A stretch of DNA of 64,000 nt, from positions 16,982,017-17,046,016 of the forward strand of contig NC_065919.1 of NCBI RefSeq assembly GCF_024586455.1, written 5' to 3'. The notes below the pieces were generated by a model. It was not told where the DNA came from and made no database searches. It saw nothing but the letters and a program-made list of their open reading frames with translations. Of this stretch, positions 30,101 through 38,900 are shown one piece after another. The translations under genes were made by a program, and so were the position numbers. Each line of letters starts with the position of its first letter. Position 1 is the first letter of the stretch. This stretch comes from Bactrocera neohumeralis. Lineage: Eukaryota > Arthropoda > Insecta > Diptera > Tephritidae.

Positions 30101-33100
30101 TTATTATTTTCACAGTTCCCTCAGCCACACACCCCTATACATCAGCCAACAGCTAATTGGATCTCTTAATATTTCTTATCTTAATTTGACGGGAATCCCA
30201 TTCGAGCGCATAGATTTCGATGCCATCAATCAGATGTCCAATCTCAAGTATATTGTGTTTGAGCGTTTCTATTTTTGCTCGATGACACCGCAAGTTCGTA
30301 TGTGTAAGCCGAATAGTGACGGTGTTTCATCATTTCGCGATCTGCTGAGTAAACCGGTGCTGCGCTACTCGGCTTGGATAATGGCTTTTGTAACGGTGGT
30401 AGGAAATATAATGGTACTTTGGGGACGTTTCATCTATCGCGATGAGAATATTGCCGTTACAATGGTTATACGTAACTTGGCACTGGCTGATATATTAATG
30501 GGTTTCTACTTAATAACAATTGGCGTACAGGATTATCGTTATCGGAGCGAATATTACAAGTAAGTGGAAGAGTTTAATTATTAATGTTTTATGGCTTGTA
30601 ATTAAGCAAAATTGGACATCAGAAAGGCAATCCCGACCTAGATTGGACTAAAGTCCCTTCATTCTATTAGCTCCCCTCTGAACCACCTCTTTTGATGATG
30701 ATCAGTACCAACCGATAGTTGCGTTTCTACCTCCTGATAGCTTCTACAATAGTCGTTATATGGCGTTCCCAGTCTACTGGCATGTCGTTGTTCACCAAGT
30801 CCGGCATTGATTCTGCCGAGACTCAGCTAAGTCTGTAACACATTTGGCGATTAGATATCAACAAGTAGCAAAAGACATAGAAATTCGCTATTTTCCTGTG
30901 TCTAATTGTAGGGTGGTGCCTGTTACGGCTATGCTGTATCTGGATAACACTCTGTCCTGGAACTCAATAGGATATTCCATCCACTAACAGTTCAAAGCAT
31001 TATTTCACTAACCTACCTTACTATGCGATGTGGAGGTGTGGACAATGACATCATCTGATTAGTCGGTCTTAGAAGTATTTGGAAACAAGTAAGGAAGGGC
31101 TAAGTTCGGGTGTCAGTGATAAGCATGATGATAATCGAGATTTCATTATACGTCATTTACATATTTTTCAAATACCGTATTTTTGTAAAGTTTTATTCCG
31201 CTATCATCATTGGTTCCTAATGTACTATATATTATACAGAGAAGGCATCAGATGGAATTCAAAATAGCGTTATATTGGAAGAAGGCGTGGTTGTGAACCG
31301 ATTTCACCCATATTTCGTATATAAGTGGGCGACGCCACGCCCATTTTCAATTTTAAAAAAAGCCTGGGTGCAGCTTCATTCTGCAATTTCTTCCGTAAAA
31401 TTGAGTGTTTCTGACGTTTTTTGTTAGTCGGTTAACGCACTTTTAGTGATTTTCAACATAACCTTTGTATGGGAGGTGGGCGTGGTTATTATCCGATTTC
31501 TTCCATTTTTGAACTGTATATGGAAATGCCTGAAGAAAACGACTCTGTAGAGTATGGTTGACTTAGCTATAGTAGTTACCGGGATACGTACAAAAAACTT
31601 AGTAGAGGGCGGGGCCACGCCCACTTTTCCAAAAAAATTGCGTCCAAATATGCTCCTCCCTAATGCGATCCTTTGTGCCAAATTTCACTTTAATATCTTT
31701 ATTTATGGCTTAGTTATGACACTTTATAGGTTTTCGGTTTCCGCCATTTTGTGGGCGTGGCAGTTGGCCGATTTTGCCCATCTTCGAACTTAATCTTCTT
31801 ATGGAGCCAAGCAATACGTGTACCAAGTTTCATCATGATATCTCAATTTTTACTCAAGTTACAGCTTGCACGGACGGACAGACGGACGGACGGACAGACA
31901 GACATCCGGATTTCGACTCTACTCGTCACCCTGATCGCTTTGGTATATATAACCCTATATCTGACTCTTTTAGTTTTAGGACTTACAAACAACCGTTATG
32001 TGAACAAAACTATAATACTCTCCTTAGCAACATTGTTGCGAGAGTATAAAAAGGTTTTGCAAAAGATTTATGGTTCTTTGCCCATTGGCTATAGCGAATA
32101 CCGCAGTCAATGGAACGATGAGATATACGATTGACATAGTTCAGTGAATAAAGAGATAGCGGCTGCGCTGGTTAGGCCATGTTGTCCGGATGGAGGAGAA
32201 CACTCCAGCTTTGAAGGTTTTCGATTCAGTACCCGCCGATGGAAGCAGAGGAAGAAGAAGGGCTCCAATTTGTTAGAGATATCAGGTGGAGAAGGACCTG
32301 TTTGGAATTTCCCATATAGAAGCTTTTCTCTGCGCCTTCTTCTACCTCCACCTTATCCCACTCTTCTCTGGAAGGGAAGGCAATATTGGAAACCAAAATT
32401 AAATTCAACTCTATAAGATTTCGAAAACTGATGTGATGTGGACTATTAATTAACATATAAACTTGAACTACAGAACGTCGGTGATGGCAACGAAAGCATT
32501 CAAAAACTTATAAAATCGACCCACATTCGATAGTACAGTCTCCAAGACGGTTACACGTTAAATATTATCGGTCGGTGCTTCGATTATTGCTTTTGGAAGG
32601 GAAATCAAATATTGGGGTAATGATTTTCAACTTGATCGCGCGACGCCATTGCCGAGCCACACTCAGATGCCTCCAAAATGGCCATCTCGGAGAGTAACGC
32701 CACAAAAGTCTATGTTCTATAATTGACAGATCGCTCGTTCAAGATGCGCAAGTGAGCTGAGACATTTGAAATCGCAAAAATTTGCCTAAACTTCTGCATG
32801 AAATATTGGGTATGAGAAAGCTGTTGGTGTGATGAATATGTTAACACTCAGTGTTTGACGTTGTTTAAGGGTAATTCGAAGGTGTGACCGAATCCAAAAA
32901 AACGGTCGGAATAGTGGACTTCACCCGGTGAACCTGCTAAGAAGAAGGTGAAAACGGATGCAAAACTTGGAAAACGACAGAACGGTCACATGCCTCAATC
33001 ATGCTCATCGAACTGGAGAAGAAAAAAATATCGGGTGAGGCTGTGCCGGAGCACACGGCCGTTGGTTTTAACGTGAAACGTCTACGTTAGCAAATCCCTT

Positions 33101-36100
33101 TTAAAGTAAAAGATTGAAATGAAAACAAGATTGACGCTGTTTGAAGTATTTTAATAACATGATCCGAAGTTGCACCGCGTCGATCAGTACGTCGAAAATC
33201 GCTGGTTGCCATCATGTACGGAGTCACCCGCACGTTGAGGTCGAATTGACGAGGTACGCCGTAGTATTTTTTAGGGAAAGATAGTTCCTCGCCGTGAACA
33301 TCATAGATTATGTTGATCGGAGATGCGTTCTGTCCCGGAGCAATATCCAAACATTGTTCCTCATTCCATAGCAAAGTATGTTGTCGAGCCAGAAGGATTC
33401 AGATTTTAAAAATTCGAGCCCCATAAGTCATCAATATCTTTGTCAAACACACTCCAGTCGACTTTATGTCATAGTTTTGTACAGCGGTTGGTTTACCAAA
33501 TAACGCGGCCTTGATAACGACTATGTACTAAACTACTCAATTAATTCGATTTATGAATAAGTTTAATGTCGTCGTCTACGGTAATTTGCACCATTTTTTT
33601 TAATCGATATAACCTGCGACTATAATAGTTACCTTCGTAGCGTAATCGACGAATTTGCATAAATGGTAACCGCGGTGAAATCAATCGAATGCTGTTCGGG
33701 TCAAGCAGCGGCAGTCCGCTTGGCTTTGGAGGATAACGAAAACCGTTTGAGCGCGACAGCGTTGGGATTTTATTTGCATCTATCGATTTGCTACAGGTAC
33801 TGCATAAGCGAAATTCCGTCACATTTTCATCGGGTAATTTTGTTTGAAGGAGAGAAATGCTAAGATTTTTCACTTTCTTTAATTCTCTTTCTAACCAAAG
33901 TCGATCACAAACGCTGCAAGATAAACCAAACGTATTTTCTTCAAATACCGTTTTAAGGCGTTTGTCCGCTGAACGCCAATGATTTTGCATTGCTTCGCTT
34001 CTACTTATATTTACATCTCTCAGTTCCGTAGCAGATCCAATAGACATATCAATCGTCTGTTCATTCGTTACGTCCATAAGTATAGGTATTCCATTGGTAG
34101 AGGTACTCGCGAGGTTGGCGGCAGCAGCTTTGCGACTTTCTCGAAACCGTCTTGCTCGCTCGGCGCCGGACATTGGGTTACCTATGCGTGGCCCATAGCC
34201 CCCTCTTTGTAACGATAGCCGTAATTTATATTTCTGGCTGGCTCTTGCACGAGCTGAGGCCGACATAGCAAAAGTTTATATATTTATTATCACTTTCTGG
34301 TTATTTTAAATATAAATACTATGCAAATTACACTTATTTTTGTATAAATCAATCGGTTTAAATAAACTTGACAAACACACGAAAGAATAACTGCGCTATA
34401 AAGTCGGAGTCACGAGTTACACTGAATAGAAACAAGCGAGAGCGCCGGTTTCGCACAGCTAACGCAGTATGCCTCCCCCGCCGCACCGCTCGACCCGGAC
34501 ACGAACTCAATGTCATAACAGCGAGCTGACTATATAAGCGAAATATTCACACCACATTTTTGTTTCTAAGACTAATAGTTTTTTAATTATTAAGGTACGA
34601 TGATATAGACCTTTTTGTTACGGTCCACTTTTTAAACCTGGTACCCGTATGTTTCGGCGCGATTTTAAAGACGTTTCACGTCAAAAAATACTTTTCTACC
34701 AAAACAAACGCACCGGCTCACACCTCCGTCGTCTTCACGTCACGTTGAACAAATTAGGTTGCAGGTATTCTCCAGATTTGACTTCGAGCGACTTCTTTCT
34801 TTTTTCAAACCTGAAAAAAAATAGGCAGAGTTTTGAGTTGCATATATACATAGTAAAAAGAAAAAAAAAAAGAGCTCAATAAAGTTAACGCTGGTTGAGT
34901 CTCGTATTTATACATACATAAAAGCAGTGCCAATGAAAAAGTAGAAAGAAAGAGCCTAGCTAAATTCAAGAATTGTTTCTTCTTTATAATAGTCTTATTC
35001 TTAGAAACAAAGCATGACAAGCAGACTTTTTATGTGAAACTTAATCGCTCCGTAGATATGCAATCATCATCGATTGTAATTCTGAGAAACAAAACGTTCC
35101 CTTATATAAAAAAAAAAGCATACTACATTCATATCTCGCACTCTTGGTCACATATTTTAGGAAAAGAACACATAACTACTCATTCTTTGAACTACCAGTC
35201 CGGTATTGTTCAAATACCGTGATGAATTGAAGTGAATTTTTTGTTGTTCGTAACGGCAATCCCATGTCTATGCGTCGTCTAAACACTTGTCAAAACTCGT
35301 GTCTTCATACTTTCTTCATACTTCATGGCTACCAAATGAACTTGCATTTCTAATTAAATTTGCTGCCATCTTCTACACACTTATTTTTATGAGTTTTTTT
35401 TTCTTGTTTTACCCCATTCACATACAGAGTTGCACTCGATTGGATCACCTCCTGGCAGTGCGCCGCTATCGGCTCGCTGGCCGTCACATCATCCGAGGTG
35501 TCCATGCTGATACTCGCCTTCATGTCATTCGAACGTTTTCTACTTATCGCCGATCCGTTTCGCAGTCAACACCGTATCGGTATTAAGAATATTTTTATAG
35601 CTCTACTCGCTATTTGGTTGATGGGCGTGGGCATTGCTGTAGCGCCGGTTGCACTTTGGCACTCAAGCACCAAATTCTATGGCACCTACTCGGGCACATG
35701 CTTCCCGCTACACATACAGGAACCATATCCACTGGGTTGGCAATATTCGGCGTTCATCTTCTTGGGCGTGAATTTGTTTTTACTACTAATGATTGCGCTA
35801 CTCTATACAGCGTTGCTCATATCCATTTGGCGTACACGTAAAGCGACACCGCTCTCCCTGTTGGATTGTGAATTTGCGGTGCGTTTCTTTTTCATTGTGC
35901 TTACGGATGTGTTGTGTTGGGCGCCTATTATTGCCATGAAGATTTGGGTCTTCTTCAACTATAACATTTCGGGTAAGTAAGAAATCGTAAATTTTATTAC
36001 CCATACGCAATGTTGGACGCGGTATGCAATATACTTATGCTTGTATGCATGTGTGTATATGTGTTTGCTTCTTTTTTACGAGCAGACGATATCTACGCTT

Positions 36101-36438
36101 GGTTGGTAGTCTTCATATTGCCGCTGAATTCCGCTGTCAATCCGCTGCTGTACACCTTCACCACACCGAAATATCGCAATCAAATACTTTTGCGCGGTTG
36201 GAAGAAAATAACATCGCGGCGTCGTGCTGATCCGTCCAATGGTTTGGCGACGACAATTGCAACCGCTACAGCATCATCAAATCCGGGTGAGTTACAAACA
36301 TTAACAAGTGAGTCGTGTGTGTGTGCGTGTGTGTATATTCAAGTGTTTGTTTTGGTAATCACAATAATATTAACAAATTTCAACCTTCTTGCAGATGAAT
36401 CGTCGAGCAAGGCCATACCGCTGACAGTGAATCACTGA
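178..36438 (+). CDS. Lgr3: Relaxin-type leucine-rich-repeat GPCR, 3' part (Lgr3-like)
   Basis: Seven exons of a class A receptor of the relaxin-type LGR group, which binds insulin/relaxin-like peptides at the cell surface. Exons read: 178-462, 3063-3134, 29964-30035, 30116-30559, 35428-35972, 36086-36286 and 36395-36438, all with AG/GT borders and compatible phases. The first three encode 24-residue leucine-rich repeats; the two 72-nt exons are exactly one repeat each. Exon 4 carries the cysteine-containing hinge and TM1-TM2 (VVGNIMVL, NLALADIL). Exon 5 carries TM3-TM6, with ERF in the DRY position and CWAP in TM6. Exon 6 has TM7 with NSAVNPLLY. The start codon, any LDLa module and earlier repeats lie before the window. 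Lgr3 is preferred over Lgr4 because the neighbours (kra, SAMC) are 3R genes in Drosophila as I recall; that is inference. Family assignment is strong, the exact orthologue less so. Confidence 0.8.
907..1563. repeat. Insert flanked by 37-bp direct repeats
   Basis: The stretch beginning CTAACACTGTTTTCACATAA occurs at 907-943 and again at 1527-1563 with one mismatch. The 583 bp between resemble no coding sequence. A long flanking duplication suggests an insertion or a local duplication event. Confidence 0.6.
2043..2684. mobile_element. MITE with TTAA-type ends
   Basis: Terminal inverted repeats of about 15 bp: AGGGTTATATGGGTT at 2043 and the complement of GGGGTTACATGGGTT ending at 2684. The right end is followed by TTAA and the left is preceded by TGAA. 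A TTAA target suggests piggyBac-type mobilisation. The interior has no ORF. Confidence 0.55.
3170..3395 (-). mobile_element. Fragment of the 1-kb dispersed repeat (family R1)
   Basis: A diverged 3' end of the same element found complete at 19840, 23839 and 31085: hairpin end (ATACTCTTGCAACATGTTGC), then a (GTCT/GTCC) microsatellite stretch. It abuts mariner sequence. Confidence 0.55.
3396..4170 (-). pseudogene. Mariner transposase remnant
   Basis: The minus strand has a helix-turn-helix part (MRSDRRLSIRLIAEMLNL) followed directly by the C-terminal YSPDLA region. The DDD catalytic core is therefore deleted. The frame is otherwise open for about 150 codons but fused to the neighbouring repeat. 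Confidence 0.7.
4180..4960 (-). pseudogene. Mariner transposase remnant, second subfamily
   Basis: The N-terminus (MLVEAYGDHALSE), linker (GRPPKIFEEADLQAIL, ERQMENRKNTF) and C-terminal part (RYSQQIINLNHVLIVKRPE) are recognisable in shifting frames. The first catalytic Asp region is missing around 4500, and there are several stops. Confidence 0.7.
5061..6754. other. Intron DNA without recognisable features
   Basis: Part of the 26.8-kb Lgr3-like intron. AT-rich with CA-type and CAACAA simple stretches; the longest frames lack similarity to any family I know. Confidence 0.4.
6755..7560 (-). mobile_element. RTE-like non-LTR retrotransposon, rearranged fragments
   Basis: 6755-6970 matches the reverse-transcriptase start found at 45100-45240, and 7085-7560 matches the 3' part at 44100-44800 with a deletion near 7215. 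Minus orientation, no intact frame. Confidence 0.65.
7561..9109. other. Intron DNA, nothing recognised
   Basis: AT-rich sequence of the large Lgr3-like intron. No gene, terminal repeat or RNA gene seen. Confidence 0.4.
9110..9625 (-). pseudogene. Mariner transposase C-terminal fragment
   Basis: The minus strand reads YCQQYVRI, then YQDNFRPHTS (second catalytic Asp region), and after a frameshift the typical tail (KLLSKYQQVVEKMV with stops). The N-terminal half is absent. Confidence 0.65.
9626..14159. other. Intron DNA, nothing firm
   Basis: AT-rich. There are simple repeats (CATA, CA/TG near 13350-13770, poly-A at 12512) and, around 11550-11960, a stretch loosely like the MITE at 2043-2684 (GATCGGTT, TTTGAGAAAAA). 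Frames at 13353-13792 are low-complexity and not convincing. Confidence 0.4.
14160..15070 (+). mobile_element. Dispersed repeat family R2, split by a MITE
   Basis: 14160-14435 and 14958-15070 together resemble family R2 seen at 47690-48370 (ATATGCTATA, GGACTAGTTCGTATATGAAC, final CAGGGTATAAAA). The MITE at 14436 interrupts it. Confidence 0.55.
14436..14957. mobile_element. MITE with 66-bp terminal inverted repeats and TA duplication
   Basis: The left end starts GGGTGTTTTTTTTAACTATT and the right end is its near-perfect complement over about 66 bp. TA flanks both sides (14434-14435, 14958-14959). Length is 522 bp with no transposase. TA duplication points to Tc1/mariner-type mobilisation. Confidence 0.85.
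15820..16245 (+). pseudogene. Jockey-like reverse transcriptase fragment
   Basis: GRVLGPVLYILYTA (RT domain) joins without the YADD region to the C-terminal part (LSLKNKLLIYKVTLRPI, then IHRDLKLFTVKD in another frame). It is truncated, frameshifted and internally deleted. Confidence 0.65.
16246..17924. other. Intron DNA, nothing recognised
   Basis: AT-rich intronic sequence. Frames at 17201-17885 show no known domain. Confidence 0.4.
17925..18800 (+). mobile_element. RTE-like non-LTR retrotransposon, 3' part
   Basis: HKKGDPTICANYRGIS (RT start), then an internally deleted RT, ending with the conserved 3' segment (counterpart of GRGRPPLRWKDQVEKDLA at 44100). Several frameshifts. Confidence 0.7.
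18801..19839. other. Intron DNA, nothing recognised
   Basis: AT-rich sequence with no recognised domain or repeat boundary. Confidence 0.4.
19840..20710 (+). mobile_element. Dispersed repeat R1, copy 1 (Helitron/DINE-like candidate)
   Basis: 5' end AAGTAAAGAAGGGCTAAGTT, then a palindrome GTTCGG..CCGAAC and TATACTCTCGCA. The 3' end is near 20710 (ACCGTTATGTGAACAAAA). Noncoding and internally deleted compared with copy 2. The short 5' palindrome, GTCT/GTCC microsatellite and 3' hairpin recall DINE-type Helitron derivatives; the class is inferred. Confidence 0.6.
20711..21439. other. Intron DNA, nothing recognised
   Basis: AT-rich spacer between a dispersed repeat and an IS630-type transposase remnant. 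Confidence 0.4.
21440..22345 (+). pseudogene. IS630/Tc1/mariner-type transposase remnant
   Basis: Frameshifted but nearly full core: FSDEAHF (first Asp), TVWCVFWSGGVI, DNIWFQQDGTTSHTA (second Asp), then the C-terminal LDYCLWGYLKS in another frame. Same broad family as the element at 46823. Confidence 0.75.
22845..23120 (-). pseudogene. Short IS630/Tc1/mariner-type remnant
   Basis: The minus strand has LRLTLVQRWQVVQDY, then after a deletion DVSHFRLNDFVRKQNC, the same motif block as GDEAHFWLNGYVNKQNC at 47300. Most of the transposase is missing. Confidence 0.6.
23839..24907 (-). mobile_element. Dispersed repeat R1, copy 2 (most complete)
   Basis: Reversed relative to copies 1 and 3. It begins with the 3' hairpin (TATACTCTCGCAAC..GTTGC..GAGAGTAT), has the GTCC/GTCT microsatellite near 23990-24015 and ends with GTTCGGG-GACA-CCCGAAC followed by the complement of ACAAGTAAGGAAGGGC. 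About 1070 bp with no real ORF. Confidence 0.65.
24908..25634. other. Intron DNA, nothing recognised
   Basis: AT-rich spacer with no domain, terminal repeat or RNA signature noted. Confidence 0.35.
25635..26945 (-). mobile_element. RTE-like non-LTR retrotransposon, deleted copy
   Basis: The minus strand keeps an endonuclease piece (VLDVHMLRGPRIDS, KIRTRLCAAKNACQQT), a linker before the RT (AAVADGLPAESFKHGGEELI) and 3' parts, in broken order with deletions. No intact frame. Confidence 0.7.
26946..28586. other. Intron DNA, nothing recognised
   Basis: AT-rich with scattered short frames; no homology noted. Confidence 0.35.
28587..28790 (+). pseudogene. NUMT: nuclear copy of mitochondrial cytochrome b
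   Basis: About 200 bp reading VDNATLTRFFTFHFILPF, LIHLLFLHQTGSNNP and NIDKIPFHPYFSYKDI, the central part of insect mitochondrial cytochrome b, in frame and without stops. Similarity ends abruptly at both sides, and there is no start codon or rest of the gene. It lies in the Lgr3-like intron, so it is a nuclear insertion, not a gene. Confidence 0.9.
28830..29700 (+). pseudogene. Jockey-like non-LTR fragment
   Basis: Broken RT: a GYTPNIVESYRSITLLLPV-like block near 28920-28980, then a 95-codon frame at 29217-29504 with KVQNRNKVLKSLAGS and the Asn-Tyr-Lys-Ala-Pro-Ile-Trp motif of the C-terminal region. Frameshifted, with the middle missing. Confidence 0.7.
31005..32310 (+). mobile_element. RTE-like 3' fragment interrupted by repeat R1
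   Basis: 31005-31084 and 32051-32310 are the two halves of one RTE 3' segment (RVFE, then KIYGSLPIGYSEYRSQWNDE). The R1 element at 31085-32050 separates them, so it inserted later. Both halves carry frameshifts. Confidence 0.65.
31085..32050 (+). mobile_element. Dispersed repeat R1, copy 3, inserted in an RTE copy
   Basis: Starts ACAAGTAAGGAAGGGCTAAG and ends with the hairpin CTCTCCTTAGCAACATTGTT..GCGAGAGTATAAA. The microsatellite (CGGA/CAGA) is at 31875-31905. The host RTE sequence resumes at both edges, which fixes the boundaries within a few bases. Confidence 0.7.
33087..33374 (-). pseudogene. Helitron helicase-like N-terminal domain fragment
   Basis: LWNEEQCLDIAPGQNASP, EELSFPKKYYGVPR and VTPYMMATSDFRRTDRRGA match the Helitron_like_N block that follows the 241-codon frame in complete elements. 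The Rep HUH and helicase parts are absent, so the element is 3' truncated near 33110. Confidence 0.7.
33541..34266 (-). CDS. Helitron-type N-terminal protein, 241-codon open frame
   Basis: The intact frame starts MSASARARASQKYKLRLSLQ, has a basic MSGAERARRFRESRK motif and a cysteine region (LSCSVCDRLW, FRLCSTCSKSI) followed by SGLPLLDPNSIRLISPRLPF. This is the N-terminal module that precedes the Rep/helicase region in insect Helitron proteins. The stop at 33543 and the frameshift to the next block make it a truncated element product unless domesticated. The likely 5' end of the element (TCTATATCATCG on the minus strand) is near 34609. Confidence 0.65.
   Translation of the reverse strand: MSASARARASQKYKLRLSLQRGGYGPRIGNPMSGAERARRFRESRKAAAANLASTSTNGIPILMDVTNEQTIDMSIGSATELRDVNISRSEAMQNHWRSADKRLKTVFEENTFGLSCSVCDRLWLERELKKVKNLSISLLQTKLPDENVTEFRLCSTCSKSIDANKIPTLSRSNGFRYPPKPSGLPLLDPNSIRLISPRLPFMQIRRLRYEGNYYSRRLYRLKKMVQITVDDDIKLIHKSN
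34871..35427. other. Lgr3-like intron end, no feature
   Basis: AT-rich intron ending at the CATACAG acceptor before exon 5. No element recognised. Confidence 0.4.
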
Positions 36439-36835
36439 GAGTAACTTTCCTCTTATAAATATAAATTCAAGGGTGGTTCATATACTGGTTTTTGTTAGAT
36501 TAACATTCCTACTTTAAGTGACTTATTATGTTTTTATCTCGAGGTTGTCCTGCACCCGAAACGTTCCCGTTCCCGAATAATAGTTCGTTACAACTTGGGC
36601 CTCGCGGTAAGCAGAAAGTAAGTGTGTAATGATAGTGCATTTATCATTAATTATCTCAAAGAAAGTTTAGCTTAAAGAAGTCTAACTTGATCCTATAGCG
36701 ATTAGCACTAACCGTAATTAAGTATCCTATAGTATTTCGAAAGAAAAATGGACCAATGTTGCCACTTTTTAAACTCACATTTTCAGAAATGCATTGGTTT
36801 CCCCTGGAGGAATTGGTTTTTCTTCTAAACCTAAT

Positions 36836-38060
36836 AAGTTAGGTTAGGTTAGGTTAATCTGGTAGGTCAATAAGCCACGCATAGACCAGTTTCGGTCCTT
36901 TGAAATACTAGATGGAGTTTAGGTCCAAGAGGAGTAGTCATCCTTTAGGATGCCTGCGCTTGAAGCGAATTTTAACAGACTCTGCGGCCTCACTATCGAT
37001 ACCTCCTCCAGTGTATCATACCGTGTCGGCCCCAGATGGTTACAGAGTAGTATTTTCAATGCGGGACAAGTGCACAAGATATGCTCCATTGTTTTCCTGG
37101 TGCCCTGCTCTAGACATTTTCTGCAGTTTTCTCGATCTGGCTGTCCCATCCTGCGGCCGTGCGTCGCCACCAGACAGTGACCAGCTAGTATTCCCATCAT
37201 GTTCCTACAGTATCTTCTATCGTTGCCAATAGGAATTTTGTGTACTTCCGATCTATCGTTTTGCACATGATTTTTGCAGTTTTGCACCTAGGTAACTCGT
37301 TTCATCGGGTTTTGATTTTCTTTATCATGCTTCTGTCAAGATCGTCGTATAAACAATGCATGTATTCCTAATGTCCATCACGTTTTCGGATATTAACCGT
37401 ACACCATTCTTGGCAACCTCGTCCACTATTACATTGTCCTCGATGCCTCTGTGGGCTCCCACCCAGGAGAAGTGAAGTTGCTTACTTCTGGCAACACTTT
37501 CCATTGCTGCCCTGCTTCTCCAAGACACTTCTGGCCGATATGCGATACGAAGTTACTGCCTTGATTGCTGCTTGGCTGTCTACTTAGATGTTGACTCTGA
37601 AATTGCATGCAGGTGCATTAGAGGCCAGTTCCGCGACTTTCGCAATAGCAAACACCTCAGCTTAAAATATAGAGCAGTGATCCGGCAACTTAAAAGATTG
37701 CCTTATACCTAACTCTGGACAGTATATTCCTGGACCAACTCCATCGTTCATTTTCGCGCCATCCGTATAGCTGTTTATAGTCTTGTACGCAGCTAACATT
37801 CTTTTACGCCAGCCATCTTTTTCTTTGTTTACTTTGAATCTTCTTTCCCAGTTGAAAAGTGGGGTCATGTAGTCGGTGTTTTCCAAACTGCCATTACTCA
37901 CCGTGCTATGGCCGAAGGTTCAATATGTAAATTCTCCTGCAGCCAGCAGTCGTCTCGCCGATTTTGCTGCGCAGTTTTCAGCGAATAGGTCAAGAGGTGG
38001 CAGGTTGGAGTTTTTCTTAAAGTTCGCGTTATGCACAACGTAGCGATTTGTTTTTTTTCT
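36836..38060 (-). pseudogene. RNase H-bearing non-LTR retrotransposon, 3' part, with TTAGG-type tail
   Basis: Frames on the minus strand: YTDGAKMNDGVGPGIYCPEL (RNase H start), HFSWVGAHRGIEDNVIVDEV (RNase H end), then GHCLVATHGRRMG..CRKCL..EHILCTCPAL (C-terminal Cys/His cluster). Stop near 36919, a short 3' UTR and a terminal (TAACC)n array at 36839-36856. RNase H after the RT is typical of the I/R1/LOA groups. Frameshifts separate the blocks. Confidence 0.75.
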
Positions 38061-38599
38061 TCAGGCTTGCAGGGAGTTTAGCAGATTATATTCATGTTAT
38101 TAACCTTTATACTGTTGTGTTATCTTAAATTTACTTATTTTTAGACTACAAATGTTAACGTATTTCTACTTTTATCGGAAAGTGATGTTTCAATACTCCG
38201 TCTTATATTATAGTCCAGAGCAGTTACTCAAGTACTGAGCCTTGTAGTATTACATCTATTTTCTGCATTCCTTAGGTTCTTTTCCACACTGGTTTTGGAA
38301 TAGTCAGTCACGAAATTGAATGATGTACTCATCAATTACACTGTTATTCTCATTGTTCTTGTTAAATCGGTTATCTAAATCCTATTTGGGGGACAATACT
38401 CAAGTTAGTTGCAATCAAAACCCTACAAAGGAAGGTCCAGGAAACGTGCAGTTTCGACGGAAGGTCGGGTCGGGGCGGGCGCGAGCTGTGTTCAATGAGG
38501 AGGTAGTTAGAGTCCATAAGTTGCCTAAGAGTCACTCAAGATGCAGGAGAGAGTGCAGTGCAGGCGACCATATCGGTATTTATGGCCTGCTGATTGCCT

Positions 38600-38900
38600 T
38601 GTAGGTTGATTGGTGACAGCATTTAGAGAAAACTCTTTCCTAGGTCGACTAAAAACTTAAAGATTTGTTTTGTATCTTGGCAATACCATAATCGAGTTCG
38701 TATGCGGAGTGAAAGAATACAGGCTGTGGAGTGTAACACCAAAAATCTTAGCGTCGAAATTTTTATGTTATCGACTGCAATATTTGGATTTAGTATGCAC
38801 TCCTTAGTAAAATGGTCGCTGTGGATTTGGTGGAGACTAGTGTTAGCCTCCTTGAAAAGAAGAAGCGAGAAAGCTCGGTGAGTTAGCTATCCAACCAATC
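38600..38900 (-). pseudogene. Jockey-like RT fragment
   Basis: The minus strand reads NPNIAVDNIKIST and, after a break, QIFKFLVDLGKSF, matching the RT C-terminal region of jockey-type elements. About 300 bp. Confidence 0.5.

Larger units (their letters stand above)
32560..34870 (+). pseudogene. Mariner remnant split by Helitron sequence
   Basis: 32560-33085 reads LTDRSFKMRK, QCLTLFKGN and WTSPGEPAKKKVKTDAKLGK (first Asp area). 34650-34870 reads TNAPAHTSVV (second Asp area; the Asp is replaced) and DLTSSDFFLFSNLKK. Same subfamily and orientation, separated by 1.5 kb of Helitron-type sequence. One element broken by insertion is the likely history. Confidence 0.6.

Noticed and set aside
36839..36856. 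TTAGG repeats as telomere sequence
   Set aside because: Only about three and a half units directly at the end of a retrotransposon; flies do not use TTAGG telomeres, so it is treated as the element's tail.
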